Assembly (NCBI GenBank): GCA_947034885.2
Contig: OX344754.2
Location: 19,486,501-19,550,500, forward strand
DNA length: 64,000 bases
Reading direction: 5' to 3'
DNA from: Thuidium tamariscinum
Lineage: Eukaryota > Streptophyta > Bryopsida > Hypnales > Thuidiaceae
The position numbers and the translations under genes were made by a program. Positions 21,971-52,429 of this stretch are shown here, one piece after another. The first letter of the stretch is position 1. Each line of letters starts with the position of its first letter. The notes below the pieces were generated by a model. That model had not been told where the DNA came from. It saw only the letters and a list, made by a program, of their open reading frames with translations, and did not search any database.

Positions 21971-24625
21971 CCCGTGGCCAGGCCTTCCCTGATAAGTTGC
22001 CAGTGAAAATACTTTGTTACTTCTACCCCTAAACTACCCTAATGTAATTCCAAAATAATACTTGTTTAATGGAAGAAATTTCCGGAAACATCCTCATTTA
22101 GCTAATGAAATCTTGGCCAAATCAAATCAAAGATCTTAACCCAAGATATTTTGAAATTAATCCTAATTTACCTAGATATTTTGCAAATTAATCAAAAGTT
22201 ATTTTGAAAATTGTCTTTCTTTAGTCAAAAGATGGATTTTTACGCAAGAAAGAAATCTTGACCAAATCCGTACTTTGATTTCCCAAGAGATATTTCCAAA
22301 ATCACTTTTAATTAACCGCAATTAACGATTAAAAAGTCAAACTAAGAGCTGACCCTCTCTATCTTTTAGGAAACAACTCAAAATGGAAATCTATTTGTGC
22401 CATTGTCTTCAGAAGACCCCAATTAGCCTAATGAACCCCTTACCCCTCACTCCTAGGCTGCTTGGGCATCCAAATTGGAATTACGGTAACTCCAATTAAA
22501 AGTCAAAAATCTAACTTTTAGGATTTGTGTATTTTGATGAATCTGTTAGGCCAGGGTCATTAGAAATGTCTATGAGAGCAAGGAATGTCTCCTCATTTGC
22601 ATCAATCGGACATCATTCGCTCCTCATACGCCGGTCAACCCGATGCCAATTTGTAAATTCTGTTGAAATTCGATTTCGATGCCGGTTCTTGTAGTTGGGA
22701 ATGTTGGAACGTCTTCAAACTTGACGAGGCACTTATTAAGTACACAAAAACCTATCCTAATTTTTAGTGAGATTGTACCGCATCATACGTAATTTCTAGT
22801 AATTTATGAATATTTTTATGTGCGGTTGACTTCGCATGGAGTCAACGTGGAATTTTGAAAAAATCCGAAATAATTTGGGTAACATCTAGGGCACTCTTAG
22901 ATTCTTAGTGTAATTACCACGCAATCTTGCACTTGTCTATTTTTAATAATTTGGAATTACTTTGCCCAATTGGACAATTTAATTCCCGATATCTGGGAAT
23001 TGTCGATAATTGTTTGATTCTTGTTTGCTCCTGGCATATTCCTACCCTTGAAACACCTTTCTGTAGTCTTTAATCTCCAATTCCTCCATCTTCCATATCT
23101 TGAAATTCCAATTCTTCAAGTCACACGTAATTGTTTTACTTCTAAATTCAATTTATCCTAAAATCGAATTTAGGCCTTGGTAAACCTTCTAGGCCCGCAG
23201 TAGACTCTTTTGTCTTAGTCCGTATGCCATGTGCATCCTTAAAAGGTTGATTTTGCATAAACAGACACTATGATTGACTAACTCTCATTCCCTCACTTCT
23301 CTCGAAATTACTAAATATTCTATCAATTTTACTTTTAAGACTTAGAATGATGGAAATTCCTAGAATTAGGAATTTTCCACCTTCTAAGATGGTCCTGCAC
23401 CATTTTGGTAGAAATTACTGACAGGATTCTCCCAACACTCTTTTTTATGTCATTTTCTTGTATTTTTGACTAAATTTTGCAAATTATTCGCGAAAAATGA
23501 ATTCAAAGTTCCAAGTGCCATCTTGAGGGCTTACAAGAGGATACGGGAAAAATACTAACCATGGAATTGTAGATATCTGGCTATTTTTTTATTTTCCATC
23601 ATATTTAGTAGGAATATGAGTCTACATCCACATAGGGGGATTCTATAGGAGACCCCCTTCGAAGTTTGGAGATTTTCCAATACTCATTGGTTATCCTCCC
23701 AGGGGTCAACCGCGACAGTCCTCGGATGGATATTCCTAAGAATATCCCAAGGTGTGGAAAAATCGCACTAAAAATCTAGCGAGGTAAGTTTATGCTAATA
23801 ATGCACCCCCCCCCCTTTCGAGTTTCGGGGCATTCCTGATAAGTAGAAGACCCCGAACTGACAAGCTCCTCTAACAATTGGCGTATGATTTGGTGGTATT
23901 GGGAGTTGACCAGCATATTGGAAGCGTACAACATTGAATTGAGGCCTACTTTAGGTCTACTCCTACCCTCCTCTACCTACTTAAGAGCCTAATGATGGAG
24001 TTGGGGCCAAAAGAATCAAACTCCAAAAGTTGGGATTTTTCCCTAACTTGGATCCCAACCTACATTAGGTTTTGTTGAGTTTTTGAGCATAGTGTAAAAG
24101 ATGAGGGTCTTTCATAGGCTAATGATGGCCTTTCGGATCCAACAACGCAATTCGTTTGCGATTCAAAGTCAAACTCCAAAAGTTATCATTTGGGGACAGC
24201 TCACATTGGAGAAAATAGGGTTTAAGGCCCCTTAATGAGGAATTAGGAGATTGGGCCTCCAATGGTAGTGGGGAACCCATGGGAAACTTCAAGAACACAT
24301 GGAAACAAAGTACATCTTGAAAAATAAGAAGATATAAGCTCGAGTGTTTTGGATGTAAGTAAATTTGAATTTCAAGTATAAAGTAGGCGGGAATAAATGG
24401 GAACAGTCCCATGTGAGAACTTGTAGATTTTAGGAAGACAAAAGTAAATAGATTACAAGTTCTTATAAGAGGTAGGTCTAATTTTAATTCTAAACTCAAA
24501 TTTCATAAAGCCTTAGTAGATACTTAGATTTGGGGAATGGGGAGTAGTCACATGTATGGCTAAGCTTTATTTTCCAATTTAATTTTTTTAAGTAGATTAA
24601 GGGGAGAGTGAATGCCACTTTTGGA

Positions 24626-24632
24626 TATAAAA
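24626..24632 (+). promoter_or_regulatory. TATA-type box, possible element promoter
   Basis: TATAAAA within GGATATAAAAGGGCATCC, followed about 25-40 bases downstream by CTCTCATTCTCTCTC. No ORF follows within 1 kb, so if functional it belongs to a fossil element or a non-coding transcript. Confidence 0.3.
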
Positions 24633-25060
24633 GGGCATCCATTCCCCTCTCATTCTCTCTCTCTCATTGATCCTCACATGTATGTGGGAGATTAGGGCCC
24701 CATTTGTATTGGAACTCTTGGCATTCTAAGTCAAAAGCCCTTTGTTGATCAATTAAGGGCTTATTGTAGCTTTGTTACCTTGCTTTGGACCTTTGGAGGC
24801 TTGAAAGCCCTCCTTGGATAAACTCTATTCAAATTGTGGTGTTAACGATGTGTGGGTTGTGACCTTCCATTGTTGGTACTTGTTAGAGCGTTGTAGAGTT
24901 GTGTGGGCCTTGAGTAGATTACCTTGAATGGAAAACTAATCCTAGAGCCACCTCCTATGACTTGGCAATGCCACTTGGGGGGCCTCTAGGTGTAAGGTGA
25001 CTTAAAGTGATTGAGAGAAACTGTTGATGCATGATTACATGATACTCTCTCTTCTCCCCC

Positions 25061-25420
25061 TTTTCTTTTAGCTAGGACGTTTTAATTGATCCTATCAAGA
25101 CAACAAAGCTTTCAACCCCCTAGGGGTCAAAGTAACTACTCCCTTTTTTTTCCCCCTTCTTTTAGCTAGGACGTTTTAATCGGTTCCATTGGGACGGTGA
25201 AGTTTTGAATCCCCTAGGAGTCAAAGTAACTACTCCCCCTTCTTCCCCCTTCTTTTAACTAGGACGTTTTAACCGGTCCCATCGGGATGGCGAAGCTTTA
25301 AACCCCATAGGGGTCAAAGTAACTACTCTCCCCTCCTTTCCCCTTCTTTTAGCTAGAACGTCTTAATTAATCGGTGCCATCGGGACGGCAAAGCTTTGAC
25401 CCCTTAGGGTTCAAAATAGA
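25061..25420 (+). repeat. Minisatellite, about 93-bp unit, four copies
   Basis: The anchor GCTAGGACG (or a one-base variant) recurs at 25071, 25165, 25258 and 25351. Each unit contains GACGTTTTAA, a CCATCGGGACGG-like block, CAAAGCTTT, a palindromic CCCCTAGGGG core and GTCAAAGTAACTACT, followed by a pyrimidine run. The last copy is the most diverged. Confidence 0.8.
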
Positions 25421-26040
25421 ACTTAAGTCTTAGTGGTGTCTCAAAAATCGGACATCATAGCAAAGCTTTGAACCTCCAAAGGATGGAAAATCTTAGTTGG
25501 GTGTCAAAAACAACCCCTTGGAAAGGATTGGCCCATTTTGTGATGATCCTTGTTAATGTTTAATTTCCAAAACATTTTAGAAACTAATCAAACTATCCAT
25601 GTTAACTTTAGTCTTCAAAACTACAAAGGGTAGAGAGGGTGAAGCATTACTTGGTAGCAAAGCTTTGCACCCCAACCCCTTTATCTTTGTTAGCACAAAC
25701 CCAAATTAGATAAAGAGAATTGAGCTTCAGTCCAGTACCCTTAGTCTAGCACCTCCAGTCCAAACGAGCCCCAGTTTAGGCAAACCCCAATCCAGTGAAT
25801 CCCCCTACCAATGGACTCCCTAGTTGAGTACTGGCGGGCATAGGGCCATGGGGCTAGGTAGCGGAGGGTGTTTGGATATCAGAGGTAGGTTGAATGCCAA
25901 CCAGGCCAGGGCCAACCAACATCAAATTGGAAATTCAGGACCAAAATTAGATAAGGAGTAGGGAAGGGTTGGAAGTTGAACCCCAATTAAAGAAAGGTGA
26001 TTAAACAAGTTCAAGGCACTTGTGAAAATTAGAAATGACA

Positions 26041-26275
26041 TAGAGGTAGAGGGACAAGTAGAATTAGAATCCAAAATACATAGAGGTAGAGGGACAAGTA
26101 GAGTTAGAATCCAAAATACGTAGAGGTAGAAGGACAAGTAGAGGTAGAGCCCAAAATATGTAGAGTAGAGGGACAAATAGAGGTAGAGTCTAAAATATGT
26201 AGAGTAGAGGGACAAGTAGAGGTAGAGTCTAAAATACGTAGAGGTAGACGGATCAGTAAAGGTAGGAAGGCCGAT
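26041..26275 (+). repeat. Minisatellite, about 40-bp unit, six copies
   Basis: Unit starts fall at about 26041, 26081, 26121, 26161, 26200 and 26239. The core is TAGAGGTAGAGGGACAAGTA followed by a GAATCCAAAATAC-type block. Later copies lose one base of the AGGTAG motif. Confidence 0.8.
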
Positions 26276-26993
26276 ACACTAAACAGCCAACATCAACATA
26301 CATGGAGAAGGCGGGGCAAGCCTAATAAGGGGAGCTTGAGTATACACGAACATGGAGTGGGACAAGGTTGGTATTGGAGGACCAAACATCCACATGGGAG
26401 AGGTAGGCCACTAATACCCTCCATTTGTCAAGTTAGACATACATTGATTTTGCATAATTACAACAATAGATTTAGGGGCTGAGTAGTAAGATAGGATAGG
26501 GGAACAAGATAAATAAGAGTTAGCTAAGGAAAAAGATATAAAGGTAGTAAACTATGTGGTAGGAAGTTGTATTAAGTTGATTGAAAGTTTAAGGGTAGGT
26601 TTACAAGGACAAGGTAGGCTTCCTAATCCAATCTACAAATTAGACTAGGTAGGCAAAAGATCCATTGTTTGGAAGGCACAATGGATTGACGCTTAGACAC
26701 CCATAGGAAATAGAATTTAGTTAGAGCCAGGTTGTATTTGCTTAATTTCAAAGGTGGGAATAAAGTGCCCACAACATACAATATATGAGATTTGAAAAAT
26801 TGACGAGATTTAGATATAGAAATTGATAGTAAATTGATGGTCTATGAGAATTACCTATTAATAAAATTTGATTGTGTATAATCTATGTGAGATCGATTGA
26901 GACTAACCAGTTGTAATTTACATATGCAACTTTGTACAAATCAATTAGCTTTTGAATTGTATTTTCCAATCATAATATCATCAACAAGAGTTA

Positions 26994-28121
26994 TGGTGAA
27001 AACATCCAAAATTGTCGAAATAAAGAATGCAGCATATTTGGAGGCAATTTTTTTTTATTATAGTATTTTTCTAATATTAGTGAATGAAACTCATGAATAT
27101 TAAAAAAAATAGATTTTTAGGATGCCATATGTAATTTTTATGATTTTCCAAAATATTGGTTTCCTTTACCATTGAAACCGTTCAATAGATGCCCCTAAAT
27201 TTGAACATTGCTAAAATCAATAGTGAGCCACAAATTTTGGTATGTGTCCTTAAAATGCTTCAACAAATTAAAATCAAGCATTTGGCAAGCACATTAACTA
27301 TAGTCTAGGGACGATTTTGGATGAATCTAGGATCCGGGTCATTACAAGAAAGGGCGTGCAAAAAGTGTAGCGTTTTTTGTAGTACTCCTTTTCACTTTTG
27401 GGAGTACTTTAAAATTAGAAAACTAATTTTTTTTTAAAGTGGAATATTTTTCATGTATATATCTTTAAGGAGAAGGTAAACTATGAAGGAAAATTATAGA
27501 AAAATTCTCTAACTAGGTGAACTAGAAAAGTACAAAATCTCATGAAAATAGTGATTGACACTATAATTTCACATTTAAATTTATTAAAAATATTTAAATA
27601 ATTTTTATAAAAAAATAAAAAAATTCCATTTGGGAAGAGTTGATGGTGATGATATTTCACCAAAAGAATGATCTAAAAGCTGTCTTCAATATTCAAAAAT
27701 AGCACACAATGAAAGGAAGGTTTACACTCATGTGGAGGACATGAAATAATGAATTTTCAAATTTTCTTTGGTAGATACATGTTTTACTATTATTCAAATA
27801 GACCATGAAAGTTTGAGCTGCAGACCATTAAATTTAGTGACTCATAACATAGTGAAAACCCCTAATCGTCAACTTGTGACAAATTAACAAAAATAGTTTT
27901 TAAATACAAAATTATTTTCATTAATTTCTAAAAAATAAGGGATCTAATTTTAACAAATTTATACATGTTCAATAAAAATTTCATGTTCATTCTAATTGTG
28001 CTTCAAAAGTTATAGCAAAAATCACGAGAATGGTTTCAATTGTGACTAGGAAACTAGTCACCCTTTTTTGCAATCACCCATCTAATGCAAAGTACAAGTG
28101 CAGTATTGGGTGTTTTTCCCT
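26994..28121. mobile_element. GGAAACACCC-family element, TA target, interrupted copy
   Basis: It is the same family as 41286-41671 and 43035-43422. The ends TGGTGAAAACATCC and GGGTGTTTTTCCCT lie between TA dinucleotides (26992-26993 and 28122-28123). A 744-bp GATTGCAAGAAA-family element is nested at 27336-28079, so the host element is about 380 bp. It is the most diverged of the three copies. It probably belongs to a Tc1/mariner-like (TA-target) group and has no transposase. Confidence 0.75.
27336..28079. mobile_element. GATTGCAAGAAA-family DNA element, 744 bp
   Basis: Ends are GGGTCATTACAAGAAA and TTTTTTGCAATCACCC. The flanks ATCC / ATCT are a 4-bp target duplication with one change. It is nested inside the TA-target element 26994-28121. 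Its left half matches the 53060-53781 copy and its right half matches the arms of the 18558-19647 foldback, which links the two subtypes. Confidence 0.8.
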
Positions 28122-28123
28122 TA

Positions 28124-29321
28124 AATCAAGCATTAATAATTAATGGAATAAGAGTTAGTCCCTGTTTAATTAGTAATTGGAAAACAAATGAAATTATGTA
28201 AAAATTACTAATTCAATCTTAGTGTTGGGATTGTGTTTTCTATTTGGTGTTGATAAACTATGAATTAATATAAAGTCAAAGTTAGTTGGTAGCTAAAAAC
28301 CAACATAATCAGACAATTTGGTAGTTGTGATTCAAAAAAGATTGGTTGTAGTTGAATCACTAATAATAATGCACCAATACACAATTTCAAGACAAAGTGA
28401 TATTTACCAAGCTAAGATGGTTTTTTGAATCTATATTGTAGTTTTAGGGGGTTTCTAGGCATTTAAAAGCATGATATCCCTGGTGTATGCAATTGACATC
28501 GATTGTGCCTCCGACCTCATTCCAATTGCCCATAATTGCTCAGCTTTATCAAAAAATTGCTTTTCTAATTTTGAATGTTTCTAGAAAAAATTATGAATAG
28601 TGCCCTAAAACACGACAAATATAACTAGTTGTTCTAATATGTTTCGTATTAGTGACAAATAAATGTCATTGAGAAGAGACATATTTGTTTTTGTTGAATT
28701 TTTTTGCACTATGGACCATGAAGTTAAAATTTTTTATGTTGAACATTTGAGTTGAGAGTTGTTGGACATTTATGTGGTTCCTATGGAAGAAAACCTAATC
28801 TTGAAAAAGTTGATGCTATTGGAAGAATGAAGGCATCCTTAATTAACAATTAGGCCAAAAAAGATAGATGAAACAATTTGCCCTAGAAGGATAAACAACT
28901 TTAATCATAATTTTTTTATATATATATTTGTGTGTAGAAATAATAAACAACTTGTTCATATCACTAGGTGATATTGTAGTACATGTACGATCAAATCAAG
29001 GTCTTAACACATCAATTTTCCAATACCCTATATTCTCTAGTAGATAGGACTAGAATGCTATACATCCATCAATATCATTATTAGAAGGATTGATAAATTT
29101 GGAAATAAGAGTGTTTTTAAGTGTGAAGTTGCATAAAATATGCATTAATTCCATTAAAAAAAAATCCAAATTCATTCCCTTCTACAAAACATGTTACTTT
29201 AGATACATAAATGTCAAATGAAAATGACCTTTTGTCTTAAATTTGAAGGATAAGTTAAAATCTAAACTACAGTTTGATTCCAAAAAAATGTCAACACTAT
29301 ATCACTTATCATTTTTGTGCA
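28124..29321. other. Non-coding AT-rich tract, no gene seen
   Basis: No coding exon or bounded element was recognised on either strand in this 1.2 kb. Confidence 0.5.
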
Positions 29322-30066
29322 CGATGATTGCAAGAAACACTTGTCCTATTTTTCGTCCCCTTGACCTCCAACAGGTAGTTTTTTGCTTATAACTTTTTCA
29401 TCTTTTGCCCTATCAACTTGAAATTTGGAGTGAAGGTGTACACAAGAGTTTTATATGTTGTGTAATTTTTTTAATTTCTTAAAAATTAGTTTACTATTCT
29501 TAAACTTTCCCCGATTGGCTGGCTACCTTGGCCATTTTCGAGGTTTTTAGTCCTATTTTTTACTGAAAAATCTGAATTTGAAGCCACAAATTGGACAAGT
29601 TGGAGGTCTACTAACATTTCAAGGATTGACGGTGAGTTTTATAAAAATAGTAAAATGTCTATTGTCCACATAGGGTCAAAGTGACATTCCTTTGCTCAAG
29701 CTCTACGAAGAGGGAAAAAAAATTTAGAGGAATTTTTTATTGCAATGTCTGCACAATTTTGTTTAGAAAAATGGATTTTCATAAAATAATTTTTTGATTT
29801 TTTTGGAATTATTAAAAATAAAAAGGTCCACAGACCCTTTTTCTGCTATTTTCTACTCCATGTGGCATGTGAAGTACTTGTAGTAGTCTATAGTATTGCA
29901 TAGTACTACACTGATGGCCCAGATCTGCAGGTGCCTGAAATCGACGATTGAGATTTGTAGGCGCGCGTCAAACGCGCTATATTGTCACGATCACGTAGTA
30001 CTCCCACTACTATGCTAAAAAGCAGCATTTTGAGCCAAAAACGTGAAGTGTTTTTTGCAATCACCC
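29322..30066. mobile_element. GATTGCAAGAAA-family DNA element, 745 bp
   Basis: The left end is CGATGATTGCAAGAAACACT and the right end GTGTTTTTTGCAATCACCC. The flanks TGCA / TACA (29318-29321 and 30067-30070) are a near-match 4-bp duplication. The interior resembles 4344-5071. Near 29962 there is a short GC-rich palindrome-like run (GCGCGCGTCAAACGCGC). It lies about 280 bp past the stop codon of the receptor-kinase gene. Confidence 0.8.
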
Positions 30067-30345
30067 TACAACATTTCAAATTCGAATATATTTATTTATC
30101 TCAATGAAGTCAAGTAACACAAATAGAAAACTAATTCATGGTCACAAAATATAACTTGGTGGTTACAAACAATCTAAAATTAAATCACCAAGCATGACTT
30201 TGAAGAAAGCCATTGAAGCTAAAAAAGACATCAATATGGTTGAATGGGCCATTGTAGATACGGAAATCACCTATTATATATATACTTATTCAATTGCCAT
30301 CACTTGTATGCCAATTGCAATCATTGGCACACATAGTAGGCCACC

Positions 30346-48511
<18,166 letters not shown>

Positions 48512-49327
48512 CAGCACCGGTGATCGAGAACTTGCGAATCTGGCCCGGGTGCACGGGCGAGAGTTTGATGTAGACGACTTGTACTGATGACTTAGCGACT
48601 TTAATACTTACTAGATTTATGATGCCAAGAAGTGGAAACTGCACTCATCCGGTACCTCTGATCCGCTAAACTGTCTCTCGATCCTCCTTGCGTACGTACG
48701 TTCAAATGCACATGCTAGCGACGAAGATGAAATTCTCCGGCCAGAGAAACTGAGTGACTTCTGAAGGCTCAGTTTGCTGATTACCACACAGGACTTTGAT
48801 TAGCAAACCGTGAACTGACTTTCAAAAGTCGGTGATCGATGAAAGCTGGACGGGACATACTTCGCCGTACAGTACCAGGACCTCATAGGGACGGCTAGCT
48901 GTCCGGCGCGTTGAACTGTAGCCACGCGGGCTACCTCCCTTTGAAAAATGGTACTCTACTGTATAGCACAGCAGGTAACTCAAATACCTGATTTGTGCGC
49001 GGGATTTCTGGGGCCAGTGGGGCATATACTGTATGGCACTCGCGAGGTATCGATTCTTATAGTAGAAGAGAAACGAAACCCAAGATTAGTGCTCAATGAC
49101 AGCTTAAAGCCATGCAGGCACATTGATCTTCTAAGTTACCATGATATAAGGTAAATTAACCCTTGAAGGACGGACGCGTGGCCGTGGAAATCATGCACTT
49201 TGATACCGTGTGACATCATCTGCTACCGGCTAGTACCCAATGCCAGTACGTGGGTTAACTAACTTACATCTTGGATCCAAATACCCAGGGTTGTAAACCT
49301 TGTGGCCTATCCGACTAACTGAACGTG
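48512..49327. promoter_or_regulatory. Upstream region of the receptor-kinase gene
   Basis: No competing gene was found. This GC-richer 0.8 kb should hold the promoter and 5' leader of the minus-strand kinase gene. I could not identify a TATA box or transcription start with confidence. Confidence 0.4.
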
Positions 49328-49336
49328 GCGTAGAAG

Positions 49337-49562
49337 GGCCAGGGAGAACTGACCCCCTTATTGCCCCAGACGGTAAAAACTGACCCCTATTTTGTGCCGT
49401 GCAAATTTTGTATTTTTCACCCTCCCTAGCTAACTTGGGGCCTCTGATTGCAAATATAAATTCAGAATTTGCAAAAAAAAATCATAAGTGGCAAGAAAAC
49501 AAATTTCAGTGTTTTACTCAGGGGTAAGAAGGGGGCAATAAGGGGGTCAGTTCACCCTGGCC
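49337..49562. mobile_element. MULE-type MITE with perfect 9-bp target duplication, 226 bp
   Basis: The ends GGCCAGGGAGAACTGACCCC and its mirror (reverse strand GGCCAGGGTGAACTGACCCC) are flanked by the 9-base duplication GCGTAGAAG (49328-49336 and 49563-49571). A 9-bp duplication is the hallmark of Mutator-like elements. The interior is shared with 45566-45857. No ORF. Confidence 0.85.
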
Positions 49563-49571
49563 GCGTAGAAG

Positions 49572-50729
49572 CAACCAAAAACTTACACTCTGGCTTTCTG
49601 CCCCAAAACTGCCATTCTTTCTGCCCGGAATCCCGGATTAGCTGGGGGTGCAGTTGATGATTTCTCCTGTAAGGTTAATTTACTGGTCCCTTTCAAAGAT
49701 AATCAACCCAAGCAGATTCGTAACTACGTGACGCACTCGAGGCGTAGACTGTGTGCTGATCCTGGAATCTGAGCTTTAACTACGAACCCTGGAAGAACGC
49801 GGGGATCCTCTGGAATTCATCTTTTCTAAAACCATGAGAATCATTGATAATAAAATATTAAAAAAACTCATTTGAAGTCAAAGAACTATAGAAGATCTCC
49901 TCTTTCCCTCCTAAAACCGAGGATGAACGATTGCATTTCTGTCCTACATGGGCAAATTCCTTGTCATTCATCGGACACTAAATATCCGCGTACTTCAATT
50001 TATCCTTTTATTAGACAAGGCTAATAAAAATAGAGTATAAATTACAGTACTGTAGTTTGCAGCAAATTTCAACTGCCGCATTGAGCTCGGGTCCAGGTAC
50101 AGAGCACCTGACATTTTGCTTGGATCCAATAAGTACGCTCTAATTGAAATCCTCCAGATTTTTTTCTCTTTTAAATTATGATAGTGAGTTGCAATTTTCT
50201 CTTGAAAGGTGAACGCAAAATTTGTCAGCTTGCTGAAGCTTTGACGCCTTTAGAATAATAATAATAATAGTAATTTGATGTTTCATCGGTCATAGCGGAT
50301 TAGCGGTTTAGATAATTATTAATCACTTTTCTAAAAACTAAACAGTTATGGCACAAATTTGATCTGTGCAATTTCAGGTACACCTTTGGAGTTGAGATGT
50401 GGTCTAGTGGCTGTATACTTGGAGAAACTTAACTTCTGAATGGCAAACCCATTTTTCCCAGTAACAGGCTGGGAACAAGCATGCATCTGCACATTGGGAT
50501 TCTGGGATCTCCGTGGTGAAAACTGTAAGGGAATGCAGGGTACTCTATTGCTACAGGTTTGGTATATAGCATGGAGGATTCCATGCTCAGTTGTTAACAA
50601 TCATGTCCTGCGTTGCTAACCATTAGAAGTAATTGGGAAAGCCCAGCAACAACGAATCCCAGGGGTACGGGTGTATATGGGCATGATTTGGAGCAGTCTT
50701 CGATCTCCTTGCCAAGTAATTAAAATGAT
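49572..50729. other. Intergenic tract, no gene seen
   Basis: Short frames only. One minus-strand frame at 50600-50346 (84 codons) has no recognisable motif and no conserved neighbour. Confidence 0.5.
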
Positions 50730-51416
50730 GAGAGCATCCCCACCAGGTGAGTTCCCTATCCCTAAAAATTTAGGGAGAGGACCTCAAATGGGGATGGGGA
50801 TACAGAAGCTTGCACGCACCAGTCTCAAAGCAAAATCTCTACCCCAAATTATAGAGAACTCGCTAAAAGTTGCATCCAATTCCCTATATCCGAGCTCATA
50901 TAGAGAACTCATTAGAGAAAATATGGGCTCTCCGGAGGGCCGCTAAGCGCTGCCGGAGAGACCCATCGTAAAGATTTATTTTCATTTCGACAGTTTTTTT
51001 CCCCTATTGACATTCGTGTCAGTTTTGGTGTTGTCAGAGCATTTAATCATAAAGGAAATACAAAAAAATTCAAGTTGCAGCTTCCAGCTTCCAGGTGGAC
51101 TGCGAAAGAGGGAACCTGTCATCTCTCCCAAAGAGGGAACCTGTCATCTCTCCCTGACAGATATAGAATTAAAAAAGAAAGATGCTTAAGATATTCACAC
51201 AAGCTGAAAGGCATTTCTATTAGTAATTTCGTCCTTTCAGTAGCTTAGTAGAGGTGCAGTACAGGTGCAGTAATAGACTGGTTTGTCAAAGTCTGACGGC
51301 CCTCCACAGAGTCCATATTTTCTCTACTGCGTGAGGTCTCATCCCTATAAAGTCAAGGTTGACTACATTGAGATCCCAAGTTTAGGTAAAGAGAACACCC
51401 TGGTGGGGATGCTCTC
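50730..51416. mobile_element. GAGAGCATCCCC-type MITE, 687 bp
   Basis: The left end GAGAGCATCCCCACCAGGTG and the right end (reverse strand GAGAGCATCCCCACCAGGGT) are inverted repeats that continue imperfectly for about 40 bp. The GAGCATC start recalls common plant Harbinger- or hAT-type MITEs, but no clear target duplication was seen. Inside, AAAGAGGGAACCTGTCATCT is duplicated in tandem (about 51105-51153). Confidence 0.7.
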
Positions 51417-52429
51417 AGTGAGTGTCTTAAGTTGACAGGAACGTCAACAAGGAATCAGATTGAGAAGATACTTGAGGTCCTCGGAAGACTTGCTCCGGTA
51501 ACTGCTACTATACATCTGGCCTAATGAATGACTACAATAGTTTGGCGGAATGAAATTAGTTCCTTGTAGCCAGACAGTGTCGGTCATGGCAGGCCTGTGT
51601 GTAGCTAATTTTTGAGAGACTTGAGACAGAAGGCCATCAATGGCAGCTTGGTCTCATTGCTATAGTTGATCTGGATTTGGGCACTTAGCTAGTCGACAGT
51701 AGCCAACACCAATCATTGGCCTTGATCCTGTGAGGAACCAATTAAATCATCAATACTACGATCAATGGCGCAATTAGTTGGTTAGGTAACTACGTTCTCC
51801 CGCCACTATACACGAACGTGAGGATCCAAGTCCAGAGAAGAAAAAACTAATAAGAGGACTTTCCATCAACGATTCTGTCGATAATGTTTGCAAAAAAAGC
51901 GCTATGGACCAAAAAAACTTACCGCTCCTTCTATTTGCAGCAGCCAAACACCGCTGCAGTGATATAAGACTGGAAACATAATCTGACAGCCGTGACTGAC
52001 GCCAATACTTGCAGCATTTTCTGGGTATCAAAACTTTCAAGTAAAATACCTGCACTAGCAAGAAAACATTGCACTATGATACGCAAGCAAGACCAAAAAA
52101 AAATCAGACCAGTCCGAGGACAGGGAGGGGTCCGACTGTTCGCATCCCTCATTCCCTCCCCTCGACCAAGCTTAAATACAGAGGCTTAATTTTCGTCTGG
52201 CTACTCCACATTGTAACTAAGTACCTGATGTTTGCTACAGTTTCAATTTCAGCGTACATTCTTCTAGCTATCGAAAATTTAGATGGACTGTTGTTGCACT
52301 TAATTTGTCATGAGGTAAAATGACAAAGCCTGACAGCTCGACAAACTTTGCGTTATTATTCTCTGCATCGATTGACTTGACATTATTAGGAGCACAAGCA
52401 AGACCATCACGGAATATTTTTATGATTTA
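51417..52429. other. Intergenic tract with a short repeat shared with 54.4 kb
   Basis: No gene was recognised. The stretch at about 52115-52195 (GGGGTCCGACT, CCAAGCTTAAATACAGAG) is similar to 54370-54425 (AGGGTCCGACT, CCAAGTTTAAATACAGAG), so this is a second low-copy repeat. Confidence 0.4.

Larger units (their letters stand above)
18418..23545 (-). repeat. Diverged duplicated unit, copy 2 (unclassified, possibly element-derived)
   Basis: This is the counterpart of 754-5430, in the same orientation. It shares the minus-strand TATATAAGGG box (21964-21970), a GC-rich patch (20911-21150) and the short start-codon exon (19949-19857). It differs by a 1090-bp foldback insertion (18558-19647), a possible tRNA-like insertion near 21440-21560, and the absence of the element present at 4344-5071 in copy 1. 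Divergence is substantial, so the duplication is old. As with copy 1, I could not find its exact boundaries. Confidence 0.7.
23546..26993. other. Unclassified repeat-like tract with two minisatellites
   Basis: No host gene was recognised. A 10-base C run lies at 23806-23815. A strong TATA context (GGATATAAAAGGGC, 24626-24632, plus strand) followed by a pyrimidine-rich start-like stretch (CTCTCATTCTCTCTC) looks like the promoter part of an LTR or similar element, but no ends were found. The minisatellites are listed separately. The rest has only short, uninformative frames. Confidence 0.4.

Noticed and set aside
25922-26215. 97-codon minus-strand ORF with Tyr/Leu repeats
   Set aside because: It is a read-through of the 40-bp minisatellite, not a gene.
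25061-26275. CRISPR-like repeat arrays
   Set aside because: Units are directly abutting without unique spacers, and this is a plant nuclear sequence.
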